From the NCBI GenBank assembly GCA_002455375.1, contig DKKR01000056.1, positions 6,760-28,673 of the forward strand: 21,914 nucleotides of DNA, written 5' to 3'. Under the pieces are notes generated by a model. The model saw nothing but the letters and a program-made list of their open reading frames with translations. It searched no databases and had not been told where the DNA came from. The translations under genes and the position numbers were made by a program. Below, in pieces: positions 7,803 to 15,222 of the stretch. Numbering within the stretch: position 1 is the first letter of the stretch; each line of letters starts with the position of its first letter. The DNA comes from Bacteroidetes bacterium UBA6661. GTDB lineage: Bacteria; Bacteroidota; Bacteroidia; AKYH767-A; OLB10.

Positions 7803-7846
7803 TGACAATACCATTACACATAATACATCATGAAAATTGCGTAAAA

Positions 7847-7869
7847 TAAAAAAAGGATTGAAAAATCCT
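7847..7869 (-). terminator. Small hairpin plus T-run on the minus strand, between divergent genes
   Basis: A perfect 6-bp stem AGGATT/AATCCT (7854-7859 and 7864-7869) closes on a 4-base loop. Read on the minus strand it is followed by seven Ts (7853-7847), the form of an intrinsic terminator. It would stop minus-strand transcripts coming from inside the 5'-nucleotidase genes before they reach the promoter at 7772-7802. The short stem makes it weak. Confidence 0.35.
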
Positions 7870-7954
7870 ACTCCAAAAAAAAATATTTTTTTTAACTACT
7901 TCGTATAATTAGGTTCATTACTTTTAGCATTCAATTTTGAGAACCTTTACCAGT

Positions 7955-8713
7955 ATGTCTTTCCGAAATATTTTACTTGTTGCTGCAATTGTATTTTCAT
8001 CATGCAAACAAAGTGCACACTTAGTAAAAACAGAAACTACTACCTACCCTCTTAATAAACCCGGCTACACTGAAGTTGACTCCTCAATCTTAAACTCTTA
8101 CTCAACATACAAACACACCATTGACTCCATAATGGATCGTGTGATTATTGTGAGTGAAATGAGCATGCAGAAAAAAACTCCTGAAGGTTTGCTTGGCAAT
8201 TTCACTGCTGATGCAGCTTTAAAACAAGTGGAAAACAATTTTCATTCTAAAGATTTTTCTAAAATAGATTTCTGCTTTTTGAATAATGGCGGTTTGCGTG
8301 CAGCATTGCCAAAAGGAGATATTACTATTGGCAACATCTACTCTTTAATGCCTTTTGAAAATGAAATGGTATTGCTGACATTAAATGGAGCAACAACTTT
8401 AAAGTTAATCAATTTTATTGCAGCTAAAGGTGGCATGCCTGTTTCTGGTTTAACAATGCACATTCAGGATTCAAAGGTAACGGAAGCTAAAATTCAAGGA
8501 ATGCCTTTCGATAGTACAAAAAGTTATGTTGTTGCTACATCAGATTATCTTGCCAATGGTGGTGACAATCTGTCTTTTTTAGTTGATGCTGAAAAGAAAA
8601 TTGTTACCGGATTAAAACTTCGTGACCTGCTTATTCAATATCTTGAAGAAAAAAATAAAAAAGGAGAAAAACTATCTGCTAAAATTGAAGGGAGGATTAT
8701 TTATGACAAATAG
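7955..8713 (+). CDS. 5'-nucleotidase C-terminal (substrate-binding) domain lipoprotein
   Basis: 252 residues from the ATG at 7955. I prefer this start to a TTG at 7937 because it begins a standard lipoprotein signal: a hydrophobic stretch, then FSSC with lipid-bearing Cys17. The rest matches only the C-terminal domain of UshA-type 5'-nucleotidases, which binds the nucleoside part of the substrate. LLGNFTADA (79-87), FLNNGGLR (108-115, with the family's substrate-binding arginine), MPFEN (132-136) and SDYLANGGDN are the family landmarks. The metallophosphatase domain is not here but in the next gene, whose start lies 11 bases inside this one. The two products probably pair in the periplasm as one split enzyme, since this domain alone has no catalytic metal site. 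Confidence 0.88.
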   Translation: MSFRNILLVAAIVFSSCKQSAHLVKTETTTYPLNKPGYTEVDSSILNSYSTYKHTIDSIMDRVIIVSEMSMQKKTPEGLLGNFTADAALKQVENNFHSKDFSKIDFCFLNNGGLRAALPKGDITIGNIYSLMPFENEMVLLTLNGATTLKLINFIAAKGGMPVSGLTMHIQDSKVTEAKIQGMPFDSTKSYVVATSDYLANGGDNLSFLVDAEKKIVTGLKLRDLLIQYLEEKNKKGEKLSAKIEGRIIYDK

Positions 8714-9638
8714 AAGAGACTTCTTAAGAACATTTGCAGTGGGTGCTGCCGGACTCAGTCTCACCGGATTACCACTTGAGGTATTGGCCAAAAGAAAGGT
8801 TACTAAGTTAACTATACTTCATACTAACGATGTTCACAGCCACATAGATCCATTTCCTGCTAACGATCCAAAATATCCGGGTCTTGGTGGAGTTGCGCAA
8901 CGTGCCGCTATTATTAATGATATCAGAAATAAAGAACGTAATGTACTACTTCTTGATGCCGGTGATATTTTTCAGGGCACACCATACTTTAATTTATTTG
9001 GTGGTGAAGTAGAATTAAAACTGATGTCGCAACTTGGATATGATGCCGGCACCATTGGCAATCACGACTTTGACAATGGTGTTGATGGACTATCAAGTCA
9101 GTTGAAACATGCCAATTTCCCTCTGATAATTTGTAATTACGATTTCAAAGGCACTTCGATGGAAGGTAAAACAATACCCTATAAAATTTTCGAAAAAGAA
9201 GATGTGCGTATTGGAGTATTTGGTCTTGGTATTGAACTGGAAGGATTGGTTGACAAGAAAATGTATGGTGAAACAAAATATCTTGACCCTTTGGAGAAAG
9301 CAGCAGAAACAGCACATCATTTAAAGTTTAATGAAAAGTGTGATTTAATTATTTGTCTCTCACATTTGGGTTATAGGTATCCAAATAAAAAGGTAAGTGA
9401 TGATGTTTTGGCTAAGAAATCACTCAATATAGATTTAATAATTGGTGGTCATACACATACATTCATAGACAAACCATTCGTGTATAAAAATCGCGACAAT
9501 AAAGATGTTTTAGTGGCACAGGTAGGTTGGGCCGGAATAAAATTAGGCAGAATAGATTTTTTTGTTGATAAAAAAATGCGTAAATTGACAGCCGATAGTA
9601 CCACGTTAAAAGTTTTGAATTATGCAAGAGCAATTTAA
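8703..9638 (+). CDS. 5'-nucleotidase metallophosphatase domain with Tat signal
   Basis: 311 residues from the ATG at 8703; a longer reading from 8622 would overlap the upstream gene by 92 bases and spoil the signal sequence. The N-terminus NRRDFLRTF with a following hydrophobic stretch (11-29) is a twin-arginine export signal, consistent with folding around metals in the cytoplasm. The calcineurin-like fold has all metal and catalytic motifs: NDVH (Asp43, His45), DAGDIFQG, GNHDFDNG, SHLGY and GGHTHTF. Such enzymes remove phosphate from nucleotides or UDP-sugars outside the cytoplasm. The protein ends where UshA would continue into its C-terminal domain, which here is encoded by the overlapping upstream gene. 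Domain order in the genome is thus the reverse of the fused enzyme. Confidence 0.92.
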   Translation: MTNRRDFLRTFAVGAAGLSLTGLPLEVLAKRKVTKLTILHTNDVHSHIDPFPANDPKYPGLGGVAQRAAIINDIRNKERNVLLLDAGDIFQGTPYFNLFGGEVELKLMSQLGYDAGTIGNHDFDNGVDGLSSQLKHANFPLIICNYDFKGTSMEGKTIPYKIFEKEDVRIGVFGLGIELEGLVDKKMYGETKYLDPLEKAAETAHHLKFNEKCDLIICLSHLGYRYPNKKVSDDVLAKKSLNIDLIIGGHTHTFIDKPFVYKNRDNKDVLVAQVGWAGIKLGRIDFFVDKKMRKLTADSTTLKVLNYARAI

Positions 9639-9662
9639 TTTTTTTTTCAAGAATATTCAAAG

Positions 9663-9671
9663 CATATTTGC
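9663..9671 (+). promoter_or_regulatory. Possible -7 box for the dnaA operon
   Basis: CATATTTGC matches TAnnTTTG with one mismatch (C for the first T), and the trailing C is common in the phylum. It lies in the 162-base gap before dnaA, which would give a leader of about 120 bases. I see no TTG at the ideal upstream distance. A second weak candidate, TATCTTTA at 9743-9750, is nearer the start. No consensus DnaA boxes are visible in this gap. Confidence 0.3.
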
Positions 9672-9800
9672 ACCTCGATTAAAAAACGAGAACCACCAAA
9701 AAATAATTTTTGAATTTTATCTTACAATTGAAAATTTACTTCTATCTTTAAAAACCAAATTTTACCTCAAACCAATACTTAACTTTTAAAATTACAATTA

Positions 9801-11249
9801 GTGTTGAAACAGACAGAGAAAAATGTTGAAAAAGTGTGGGAAAATTGTTTGAAGCTTATACGCGACAATGTAAGCCCACAAAATTTTAAAACATGGTTTG
9901 AACCCATCAAACCGGTTAAACTAGAAAAGCATGTACTGACCATTGAAGTACCCAGCCAGTTTGTTTATGAATGGCTCGAAGAGCATTATATACAACTGTT
10001 GCGCAAGAGTATTAAAAAAGAATTAGGTGCTGAAGGTCGTTTGGAGTACTCTATTCTGATGGAGAATAACATGAACAGCTCAAAACCTTATGCAGTGAAG
10101 ATTCCTGCTAAAGGAACAGGCAACTTAAAGAATCCACAGGTAGCAATGCCGGTTAGCTTAAACACGGCTATAAAAAATCCATTCATTGTTCCTGGATTAA
10201 AAAAGATTGATGTTGACTCACAGCTGAATCCTAACTATTCTTTCGACAACTTTATTGAAGGAGATTGCAACCGTCTTGCACGCTCTGCAGGTTATGCCGT
10301 TGCCAACAAACCCGGTGGTACTTCTTTTAATCCATTATTATTATATGGTGGAACCGGATTAGGAAAAACACATCTTGCTCATGCCATCGGTATTGAGATA
10401 AAAAATAATTTCCAGAATAAGACTGTGCTTTATGTTCCTGCCGACAGGTTTATGAATCAGTTTGTTGATGCAGTTAAAAACAATTCACCAAACGACTTTG
10501 TACATTTTTATCAAATGATGGATGTTTTAATTATTGACGACATTCATTTCCTTGCCGGTAAAGAAAGAACACAGGATGTTTTCTTCCACATCTTTAATCA
10601 CCTACATCAAAATAACAAACAAATAATTCTTACTTCTGATAAAGCACCTGTTGACTTACAGGGAATAGAACAACGTTTATTATCACGCTTTAAATGGGGT
10701 TTGTCTGCTGATTTGCAGACTCCTGATTTAGAAACACGCATTGCCATCCTGAAAAGGAAAATGTATAATGACGGAATTGAATTGCCTACTGAAATTGTTG
10801 AATATATAGCTTATAGTATTACAACAAACATCAGAGAGCTTGAAGGTGCACTCATCTCTATCATTGCCCAGACATCATTAAATAAAAAGCCTATCACTCT
10901 TGAACTTGCCAAGCAAATGATTGATAAGTTTGTGAAAAATACTGTACATGAAATATCTATTGACTATATTCAAAAAATAGTTTGTGATTATTTTGAATTG
11001 CCTTTAGAAACATTAAAATCAAAAACGCGCAAACGTGAAGTTGTTCAGGCACGTCAGTTAGCAATGTATTTTTCTAAGAGTCTGACAAAATCATCGCTTT
11101 CAGCAATTGGCGCACATTGTGGTGGCAAAGACCATGCAACCGTTTTGCATGCATGCCGCACAGTGAACAATCTGATGGAAACCGATAAAAAATTCAAAGG
11201 CTATATCAGCGATCTGCAAAAGCGAATAAATCTTAATCACAAAAATTAA
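9801..11249 (+). CDS. dnaA: Chromosomal replication initiator protein DnaA
   Basis: 482 residues from a GTG start. DnaA is the AAA+ ATPase that binds DnaA boxes and opens the origin. Domain I (about 1-90) has the classic NFKTWFEPI and a helix that normally docks partners. A short linker follows (about 95-145). Domain III holds Walker A GGTGLGKTH (183-191, Lys189), Walker B LIIDDIHFL (Asp246, Asp247), sensor 1 ILTSD and the arginine-finger region RLLSRF. Domain IV ends in the DNA-binding signature, here GGKDHATVLHAC where GRDHSTV is usual, plus the KTRKREVVQARQLAMY helix. It leads a five-gene operon; a phosphatase gene starts one base after its stop. No DnaA-box cluster is seen beside it, so the origin may lie elsewhere, as often in this phylum. 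Confidence 0.98.
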   Translation: MLKQTEKNVEKVWENCLKLIRDNVSPQNFKTWFEPIKPVKLEKHVLTIEVPSQFVYEWLEEHYIQLLRKSIKKELGAEGRLEYSILMENNMNSSKPYAVKIPAKGTGNLKNPQVAMPVSLNTAIKNPFIVPGLKKIDVDSQLNPNYSFDNFIEGDCNRLARSAGYAVANKPGGTSFNPLLLYGGTGLGKTHLAHAIGIEIKNNFQNKTVLYVPADRFMNQFVDAVKNNSPNDFVHFYQMMDVLIIDDIHFLAGKERTQDVFFHIFNHLHQNNKQIILTSDKAPVDLQGIEQRLLSRFKWGLSADLQTPDLETRIAILKRKMYNDGIELPTEIVEYIAYSITTNIRELEGALISIIAQTSLNKKPITLELAKQMIDKFVKNTVHEISIDYIQKIVCDYFELPLETLKSKTRKREVVQARQLAMYFSKSLTKSSLSAIGAHCGGKDHATVLHACRTVNNLMETDKKFKGYISDLQKRINLNHKN

Positions 11250-11250
11250 G

Positions 11251-11724
11251 GTGAAAATTCTGATGGTTTGCCTAGGCAACATCTGCCGCTCACCACTTGC
11301 CGAAGGCATAATGCAACATAAGCTAAATCAGGCAGGCATTGCTGCACATGTTGATTCGGCAGGTCTGATAAACTATCACTCCGGGGAATTACCCGATAAA
11401 CGTTCAATAGCCGTTGCCGCCAAATATGGTATTGACCTTACAGCTCAAAGGGCACGTAGTTTTACCAAAGATGACATTAAAAATTTTGATTACATCTTTG
11501 CAATGGATAACAACAACTACGAAAACCTGATGGAATATGCCAATGATGCAACAGAGGCAAAACGCATTCATCTAATTTTAGACTATGCAGGGTTAGGCAA
11601 AAAAATTGTTCCCGATCCCTACTATGGCGATCAAAGTGATTTTGAGCATGTATTTAGCTTACTTGATGATGCCTGCCAGCGCATTTTGAAAAAGTTTGCA
11701 CATGCTCAATCCGAAGTTGTCTGA
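11251..11724 (+). CDS. Low-molecular-weight protein-tyrosine phosphatase
   Basis: 157 residues, normal family length. The P-loop CLGNICRS (7-14) fits C-x5-R-S with nucleophile Cys7 and Arg13, and the general acid Asp122 sits in DPYYG (122-126). The enzyme hydrolyses phosphotyrosine; bacterial members often counter BY-kinases in polysaccharide export, while others act on arginine phosphate. The residue in the P-loop that helps tell these apart is Ile11, so neither reading is forced. It starts with GTG one base after the dnaA stop, with no room for a separate promoter, and its 3' end overlaps the methyltransferase gene by 23 bases. Confidence 0.94.
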   Translation: MKILMVCLGNICRSPLAEGIMQHKLNQAGIAAHVDSAGLINYHSGELPDKRSIAVAAKYGIDLTAQRARSFTKDDIKNFDYIFAMDNNNYENLMEYANDATEAKRIHLILDYAGLGKKIVPDPYYGDQSDFEHVFSLLDDACQRILKKFAHAQSEVV

Positions 11725-12436
11725 TATAAAAACAAAAGGAGTTTTATACCTTATTCCAACTGCAATTGGCAGTATGCCGGCAATAGATTACCTGCCACAA
11801 ACTGTCATTGAAACTATTCATTCATTAGATGAGTTTATAGTGGAGAATTCAAAATCAGCAAGACAATTTCTTAAATATATCAATATCCCAACACCACAGC
11901 AACAACTCATCATTCATGAACTTAACAAGCATGAAGGCAATGTTTTTGAAACAACTTTTTTCAGCAATCTGCTCTCCGGAAAAAATGTTGGTCTGTTGAG
12001 CGAAGCAGGCTGCCCTGCTGTTGCTGATCCGGGTGCATTAATTGTTGCAGAAGCACATAAACTACAAATAAAGGTAGTCCCACTGACTGGACCCTCATCC
12101 ATACTTTTAGCACTAATGGCTTCAGGACTCAATGGGCAACAGTTTGCATTTAATGGCTATCTTCCTAAGGAAAAAACAGAGCGTAATGCTGCAATTAAAA
12201 AAGCGGAGAAAGATTCTGCACAACGCAGACAAACACAAATTTTTATTGAAACACCCTATCGCAACAATGCCCTGTTTGATGATTTGCTAAATAATCTGCA
12301 ACCTTCTACCCGACTTTGCATTGCCTCAGCACTACAATGTGAAAATGAAATGATTAAAACACAAAGAGTTTCTGAATGGAAAAAACAACGACAGGAGTTG
12401 AACAAACACCCTGTAGTTTGGTTATTTTTGGCTTAA
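11702..12436 (+). CDS. RsmI-like SAM-dependent methyltransferase (tetrapyrrole methylase fold)
   Basis: 244 residues from the ATG at 11702, which leaves a natural N-terminus (GVLYLIPTAIG). RsmI methylates the ribose of C1402 in 16S rRNA. Family motifs are present: LYLIPT, LLSEAGCPAVADPG (98-111), VPLTGPSS (126-133) and NGYLPKEK. The protein is about 40 residues shorter than E. coli RsmI and lacks its C-terminal helical extension, so it may be the shorter paralogue found in Bacteroidota, with possibly a different rRNA target. It overlaps the phosphatase gene by 23 bases inside the dnaA operon. The fold is near certain; the exact base or ribose modified is not. I leave the symbol empty for that reason. 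Confidence 0.85.
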   Translation: MLNPKLSDIKTKGVLYLIPTAIGSMPAIDYLPQTVIETIHSLDEFIVENSKSARQFLKYINIPTPQQQLIIHELNKHEGNVFETTFFSNLLSGKNVGLLSEAGCPAVADPGALIVAEAHKLQIKVVPLTGPSSILLALMASGLNGQQFAFNGYLPKEKTERNAAIKKAEKDSAQRRQTQIFIETPYRNNALFDDLLNNLQPSTRLCIASALQCENEMIKTQRVSEWKKQRQELNKHPVVWLFLA

Positions 12437-12446
12437 TACATTTAGA

Positions 12447-13118
12447 ATGGTTGCGCTGCTGAACTTTCTACTCATTACCATAATCTCATGCTTGGTAGTA
12501 TCGTTGATTTTACTCATGGTAAGCCCACGCATTCCATTGTTTATTAGTTACCTTGCCATTGCCCTGCACATTCTTTCCATTGCACTGTATTTGATTTATC
12601 GAAATTCAATACACGAGGAAAGAGTTGTCATGCTTTTTGCTTTAATTATATGTAGTGGCATCATACCGTTTACGCTCATTGTCAGACGAAATTTTCCAAT
12701 CATATTAAAAATATACTTTGGAATTTTTATGCTGAGTTTGCCGTTGTTTATAATTGCTCCATCTAGAATGCTCACTATTCTGAGTATGGGGTATCTGAAC
12801 ACAGAAAATGCACATGAAATGCTTCTTGATAAGAACTACTACCTCTTGAAAGAACAGGGATTGATTAAACAAAACGATAATGAAGCTACCTACAAAGTTG
12901 TTAAAAGAATGGGCATCTTTAATAAAACTCTTGCACGTAATATTTTTATTGGTTTTAGGCCGGATTCAGCAAAAATTTTATTTTTAGACGAAAAATCGGA
13001 AATTCGCCTCCGTGCTTTTAAATACAATAAAACAGAAATTGATAGCTTAGATATAACAACAAAAACTGTATCATCTCGCGACACCATTTTAAAAATTATT
13101 AAAACTCAACATAAATGA
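12447..13118 (+). CDS. Four-helix membrane protein of unknown function in the dnaA operon
   Basis: 223 residues. Four strongly hydrophobic segments (about 3-25, 28-50, 60-78 and 85-106) are followed by a polar domain of about 115 residues. That soluble part has a lysine-rich, helix-then-strand pattern with no motif I recognise. It starts 11 bases after the methyltransferase gene and overlaps the next gene by 4 bases (ATGA), which suggests coupled translation with the secreted beta-propeller protein. No signal for enzyme activity is visible. An envelope-sensing or anchoring role together with the propeller protein is possible but is only a guess from position. Confidence 0.7.
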   Translation: MVALLNFLLITIISCLVVSLILLMVSPRIPLFISYLAIALHILSIALYLIYRNSIHEERVVMLFALIICSGIIPFTLIVRRNFPIILKIYFGIFMLSLPLFIIAPSRMLTILSMGYLNTENAHEMLLDKNYYLLKEQGLIKQNDNEATYKVVKRMGIFNKTLARNIFIGFRPDSAKILFLDEKSEIRLRAFKYNKTEIDSLDITTKTVSSRDTILKIIKTQHK

Positions 13119-14080
13119 CACGACTCTTTTTATCAGTATTTGCAATAATTTCAGTACTGACAGCATCTGCTCAACAAATGTCAACAGATATCTTTCTGAC
13201 AAGTTTTGGCATGAACCGCGAAGGACAATATTTTTTTACTGCTCCGCAAAACATTACACATCGTCCGGGCTACGACAATCAACCTTCGTTTTCTCAAGAC
13301 GGCAGTAAAGTTTATTATGTAGCCTATTACGACACTTTACAGAGTGATATTTTTGTTTATAACCTTGAAGACAGCTCCAACACAAGACTGACAGAAACGC
13401 CTGAAAGTGAATTTTCACCACGGGTGACGGCTGATGATTTAGGATTTACTGTTGTGAGAGTTGATGCAGATAAAGGTCAGCGTTTGTACAAAATACTAAT
13501 GGATGGAACAAATGAATTTCAACTGCTTGGTGTATCTGATTCTGTTGCCTATTACTGTATTGCCAATGACAGTACCTATGCTGTAGCCGACTTAAACAAC
13601 AATGTCATGGAATTAAATATTTACGAAATGCCCGGTGAACAATTTATTCCACTGGCAAAAAATATTGGCCGCTGTATTGCAGTAATTCCTGATGGTGATA
13701 ATGAAATAAGTTATGTTGACAAAGCAGACACCAATGGTTATATGCTGATGTCATTTTCAATAAACTCAGGATTAATTGGAAGTGTATGTCAACTTAAAAA
13801 AGGTGTTGAAGATTATGTGTGGACAAAAGATGGTAAACTGCTTATCGGCTACGAAGGCAAATTGATGATGTTTGACCGCAGTAAGCCTGAGAACGGGTGG
13901 ACAGAACTTGCAGACTTCAGTAAGTCTGTTGGGAATTTTTACAGAATTGCAATCAGTCAACAAGGAACTCAACTGGCATTGGTTGCCTACACCAAGGAAG
14001 ATAAGAAACAAGATGCCACCAAAGATGATACCGGCAAAAAAGATGAAAAGAAAAAACGTAAAAAGAAGAAAGATGAATAA
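13115..14080 (+). CDS. Secreted TolB/PD40-like beta-propeller protein with lysine-rich tail
   Basis: 321 residues with a signal peptide (about 1-19, ending TASA before QQ). The body has repeated WD40-like PD40 blades: DNQPSFSQDGSKVYYVAYYD, then a matching SEFSPRVTADDLGFTVV block, and further weaker ones. Such propellers bind peptides or glycans in the envelope. The last ~30 residues are almost only Lys, Asp and Glu (KKDEKKKRKKKKDE at the end), a highly charged, probably disordered tail. It overlaps the upstream membrane protein gene by 4 bases and is the last gene of the dnaA operon. The binding partner is unknown. A full propeller would usually need more length, so it may form an incomplete ring or pair with itself. 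Confidence 0.75.
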   Translation: MTRLFLSVFAIISVLTASAQQMSTDIFLTSFGMNREGQYFFTAPQNITHRPGYDNQPSFSQDGSKVYYVAYYDTLQSDIFVYNLEDSSNTRLTETPESEFSPRVTADDLGFTVVRVDADKGQRLYKILMDGTNEFQLLGVSDSVAYYCIANDSTYAVADLNNNVMELNIYEMPGEQFIPLAKNIGRCIAVIPDGDNEISYVDKADTNGYMLMSFSINSGLIGSVCQLKKGVEDYVWTKDGKLLIGYEGKLMMFDRSKPENGWTELADFSKSVGNFYRIAISQQGTQLALVAYTKEDKKQDATKDDTGKKDEKKKRKKKKDE

Positions 14081-14094
14081 AGCCGAATTTGTTA

Positions 14095-14120
14095 TTGAAC
14101 GCCTGTAGCATTGTGTTCAA
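14095..14120 (+). terminator. Possible terminator of the dnaA operon
   Basis: An 8-bp stem with one G-U pair (14095-14102 with 14113-14120; TTGAACGC and GTGTTCAA) closes on a 10-base loop 15 bases after the last operon gene. The following bases are only moderately T-rich (CTCTCTTTTA), so it is a weak candidate. Confidence 0.28.
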
Positions 14121-14180
14121 CTCTCTTTTAAGCATCAGATTTACGAATTAAATTGCTATGACAAGAACAAACCTTCCCAC

Positions 14181-15221
14181 ATGAAAACTGATTTTATCAT
14201 AGTCGGAAATGGTTTAGCCGGAAGTTTACTTGCTTGGAATCTTTTACAGTTTGAAAAAAAAGTTGTAATTATTGATGAGTTCAATAACACCGCTGCATCA
14301 CAGGTTTCAGCAGGAATTTTTTTACCGATTACAGGTAGGCGCATTGTAAGAACGTGGATGGCTGACGAACTACTTGCTGAAGTAAAAACACTTTTTACAG
14401 AGTTAGGAAAATTAAATGGCGAAACATATTTACATGAAATGCCTGTAGTTGAAATTCCTGCTTCCGTTAAAGAATGGAATGAATGGCAACAGCGTGCATC
14501 AAGCCCAGACATCAGCAAATACATCAGTCGTTTTTTAGAACCTAATGCCATTGAATCTATTAATTGTCCATACGGTGCAATTGAATTAAAAAACAGTGGT
14601 TATCTAAACATTTCTAAATGTGTTAATTTTTTAAGGAAATTATATTTGGATAAGGAAATATTAATTGAAGAAAAATTCAACTTTGCTAATTTACAGTATT
14701 CCGATAAAATAAATTATAAAGATGTTAAGGCCGATAAAATAATTTTCTGTGAAGGTGCAGAAGGTGTTAACAATCCATTTTTTAATTATCTGCCATTTCA
14801 ATTATCCAAAGGAGAAATACTGACCATAAGTTGTAATACACTTTCAGAAAAACAGATTTTAAATCATGGTATTTTTATTCTGCCAATAGGCAATCAGTTA
14901 TTCAGAGTGGGATCAACCTACGAATGGAATGATTTAACAACAAACACAACAGAAAGTGCCAGAAATAATCTAAATGAAAAATTGCAGGCAGTATTAAAAA
15001 CAGATTTTGAAATTATTGAGCATAAAGCCGGCATCAGACCAAGTGTAAAAGAAAGAAGACCTTTTATCGGTATGCATCCAAAGCATAAAAACATTGGAAT
15101 TTTTAATGGACTAGGCACTAAAGGAGTAATGCTTGCACCTTATTTTTCAAAACATTTTGCCTGGCATCTGGCACATGAAAAACCGCTAATGGCAGATGTG
15201 GATATCGCTCGTTTTTCTTAA
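14181..15221 (+). CDS. FAD-dependent oxidoreductase (DAO family)
   Basis: 346 residues. The N-terminus FIIVGNGLAGSLLAWNL contains the dinucleotide-binding GxGxxG (9-14), followed by the acidic strand end VVIIDE that holds the ribose of FAD. The C-terminal GIFNGLGTKGVMLAPYFSKH segment is the usual second FAD-contact motif of the DAO family (glycine oxidase, D-amino acid oxidase, the oxidase half of MnmC). These enzymes oxidise amines or amino acids. The substrate cannot be read from the sequence. It converges with proline dehydrogenase, their stops a base apart, so co-regulation is not implied. No clear promoter box is seen in the 100 bases before it. Confidence 0.85.
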   Translation: MKTDFIIVGNGLAGSLLAWNLLQFEKKVVIIDEFNNTAASQVSAGIFLPITGRRIVRTWMADELLAEVKTLFTELGKLNGETYLHEMPVVEIPASVKEWNEWQQRASSPDISKYISRFLEPNAIESINCPYGAIELKNSGYLNISKCVNFLRKLYLDKEILIEEKFNFANLQYSDKINYKDVKADKIIFCEGAEGVNNPFFNYLPFQLSKGEILTISCNTLSEKQILNHGIFILPIGNQLFRVGSTYEWNDLTTNTTESARNNLNEKLQAVLKTDFEIIEHKAGIRPSVKERRPFIGMHPKHKNIGIFNGLGTKGVMLAPYFSKHFAWHLAHEKPLMADVDIARFS

Positions 15222-15222
15222 A

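Noticed and set aside
7955..9638. A single 5'-nucleotidase gene broken by a frameshift
   Set aside because: The C-terminal domain comes before the N-terminal domain and each part has its own complete export signal, so a frameshift cannot explain the arrangement.
8622..9638. Longer start for the metallophosphatase gene at 8622
   Set aside because: The added residues are a lysine-rich shadow of the upstream gene and would bury the twin-arginine signal that starts at 8703.
9639..9800. oriC next to dnaA
   Set aside because: No TTATNCACA-like boxes or AT-rich repeat units are visible in the gap; only general AT richness, which is normal here.
13872..14108. Small basic protein overlapping the end of the propeller gene
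   Set aside because: It is an alternative frame of the lysine-rich coding region with no start context and no independent support.
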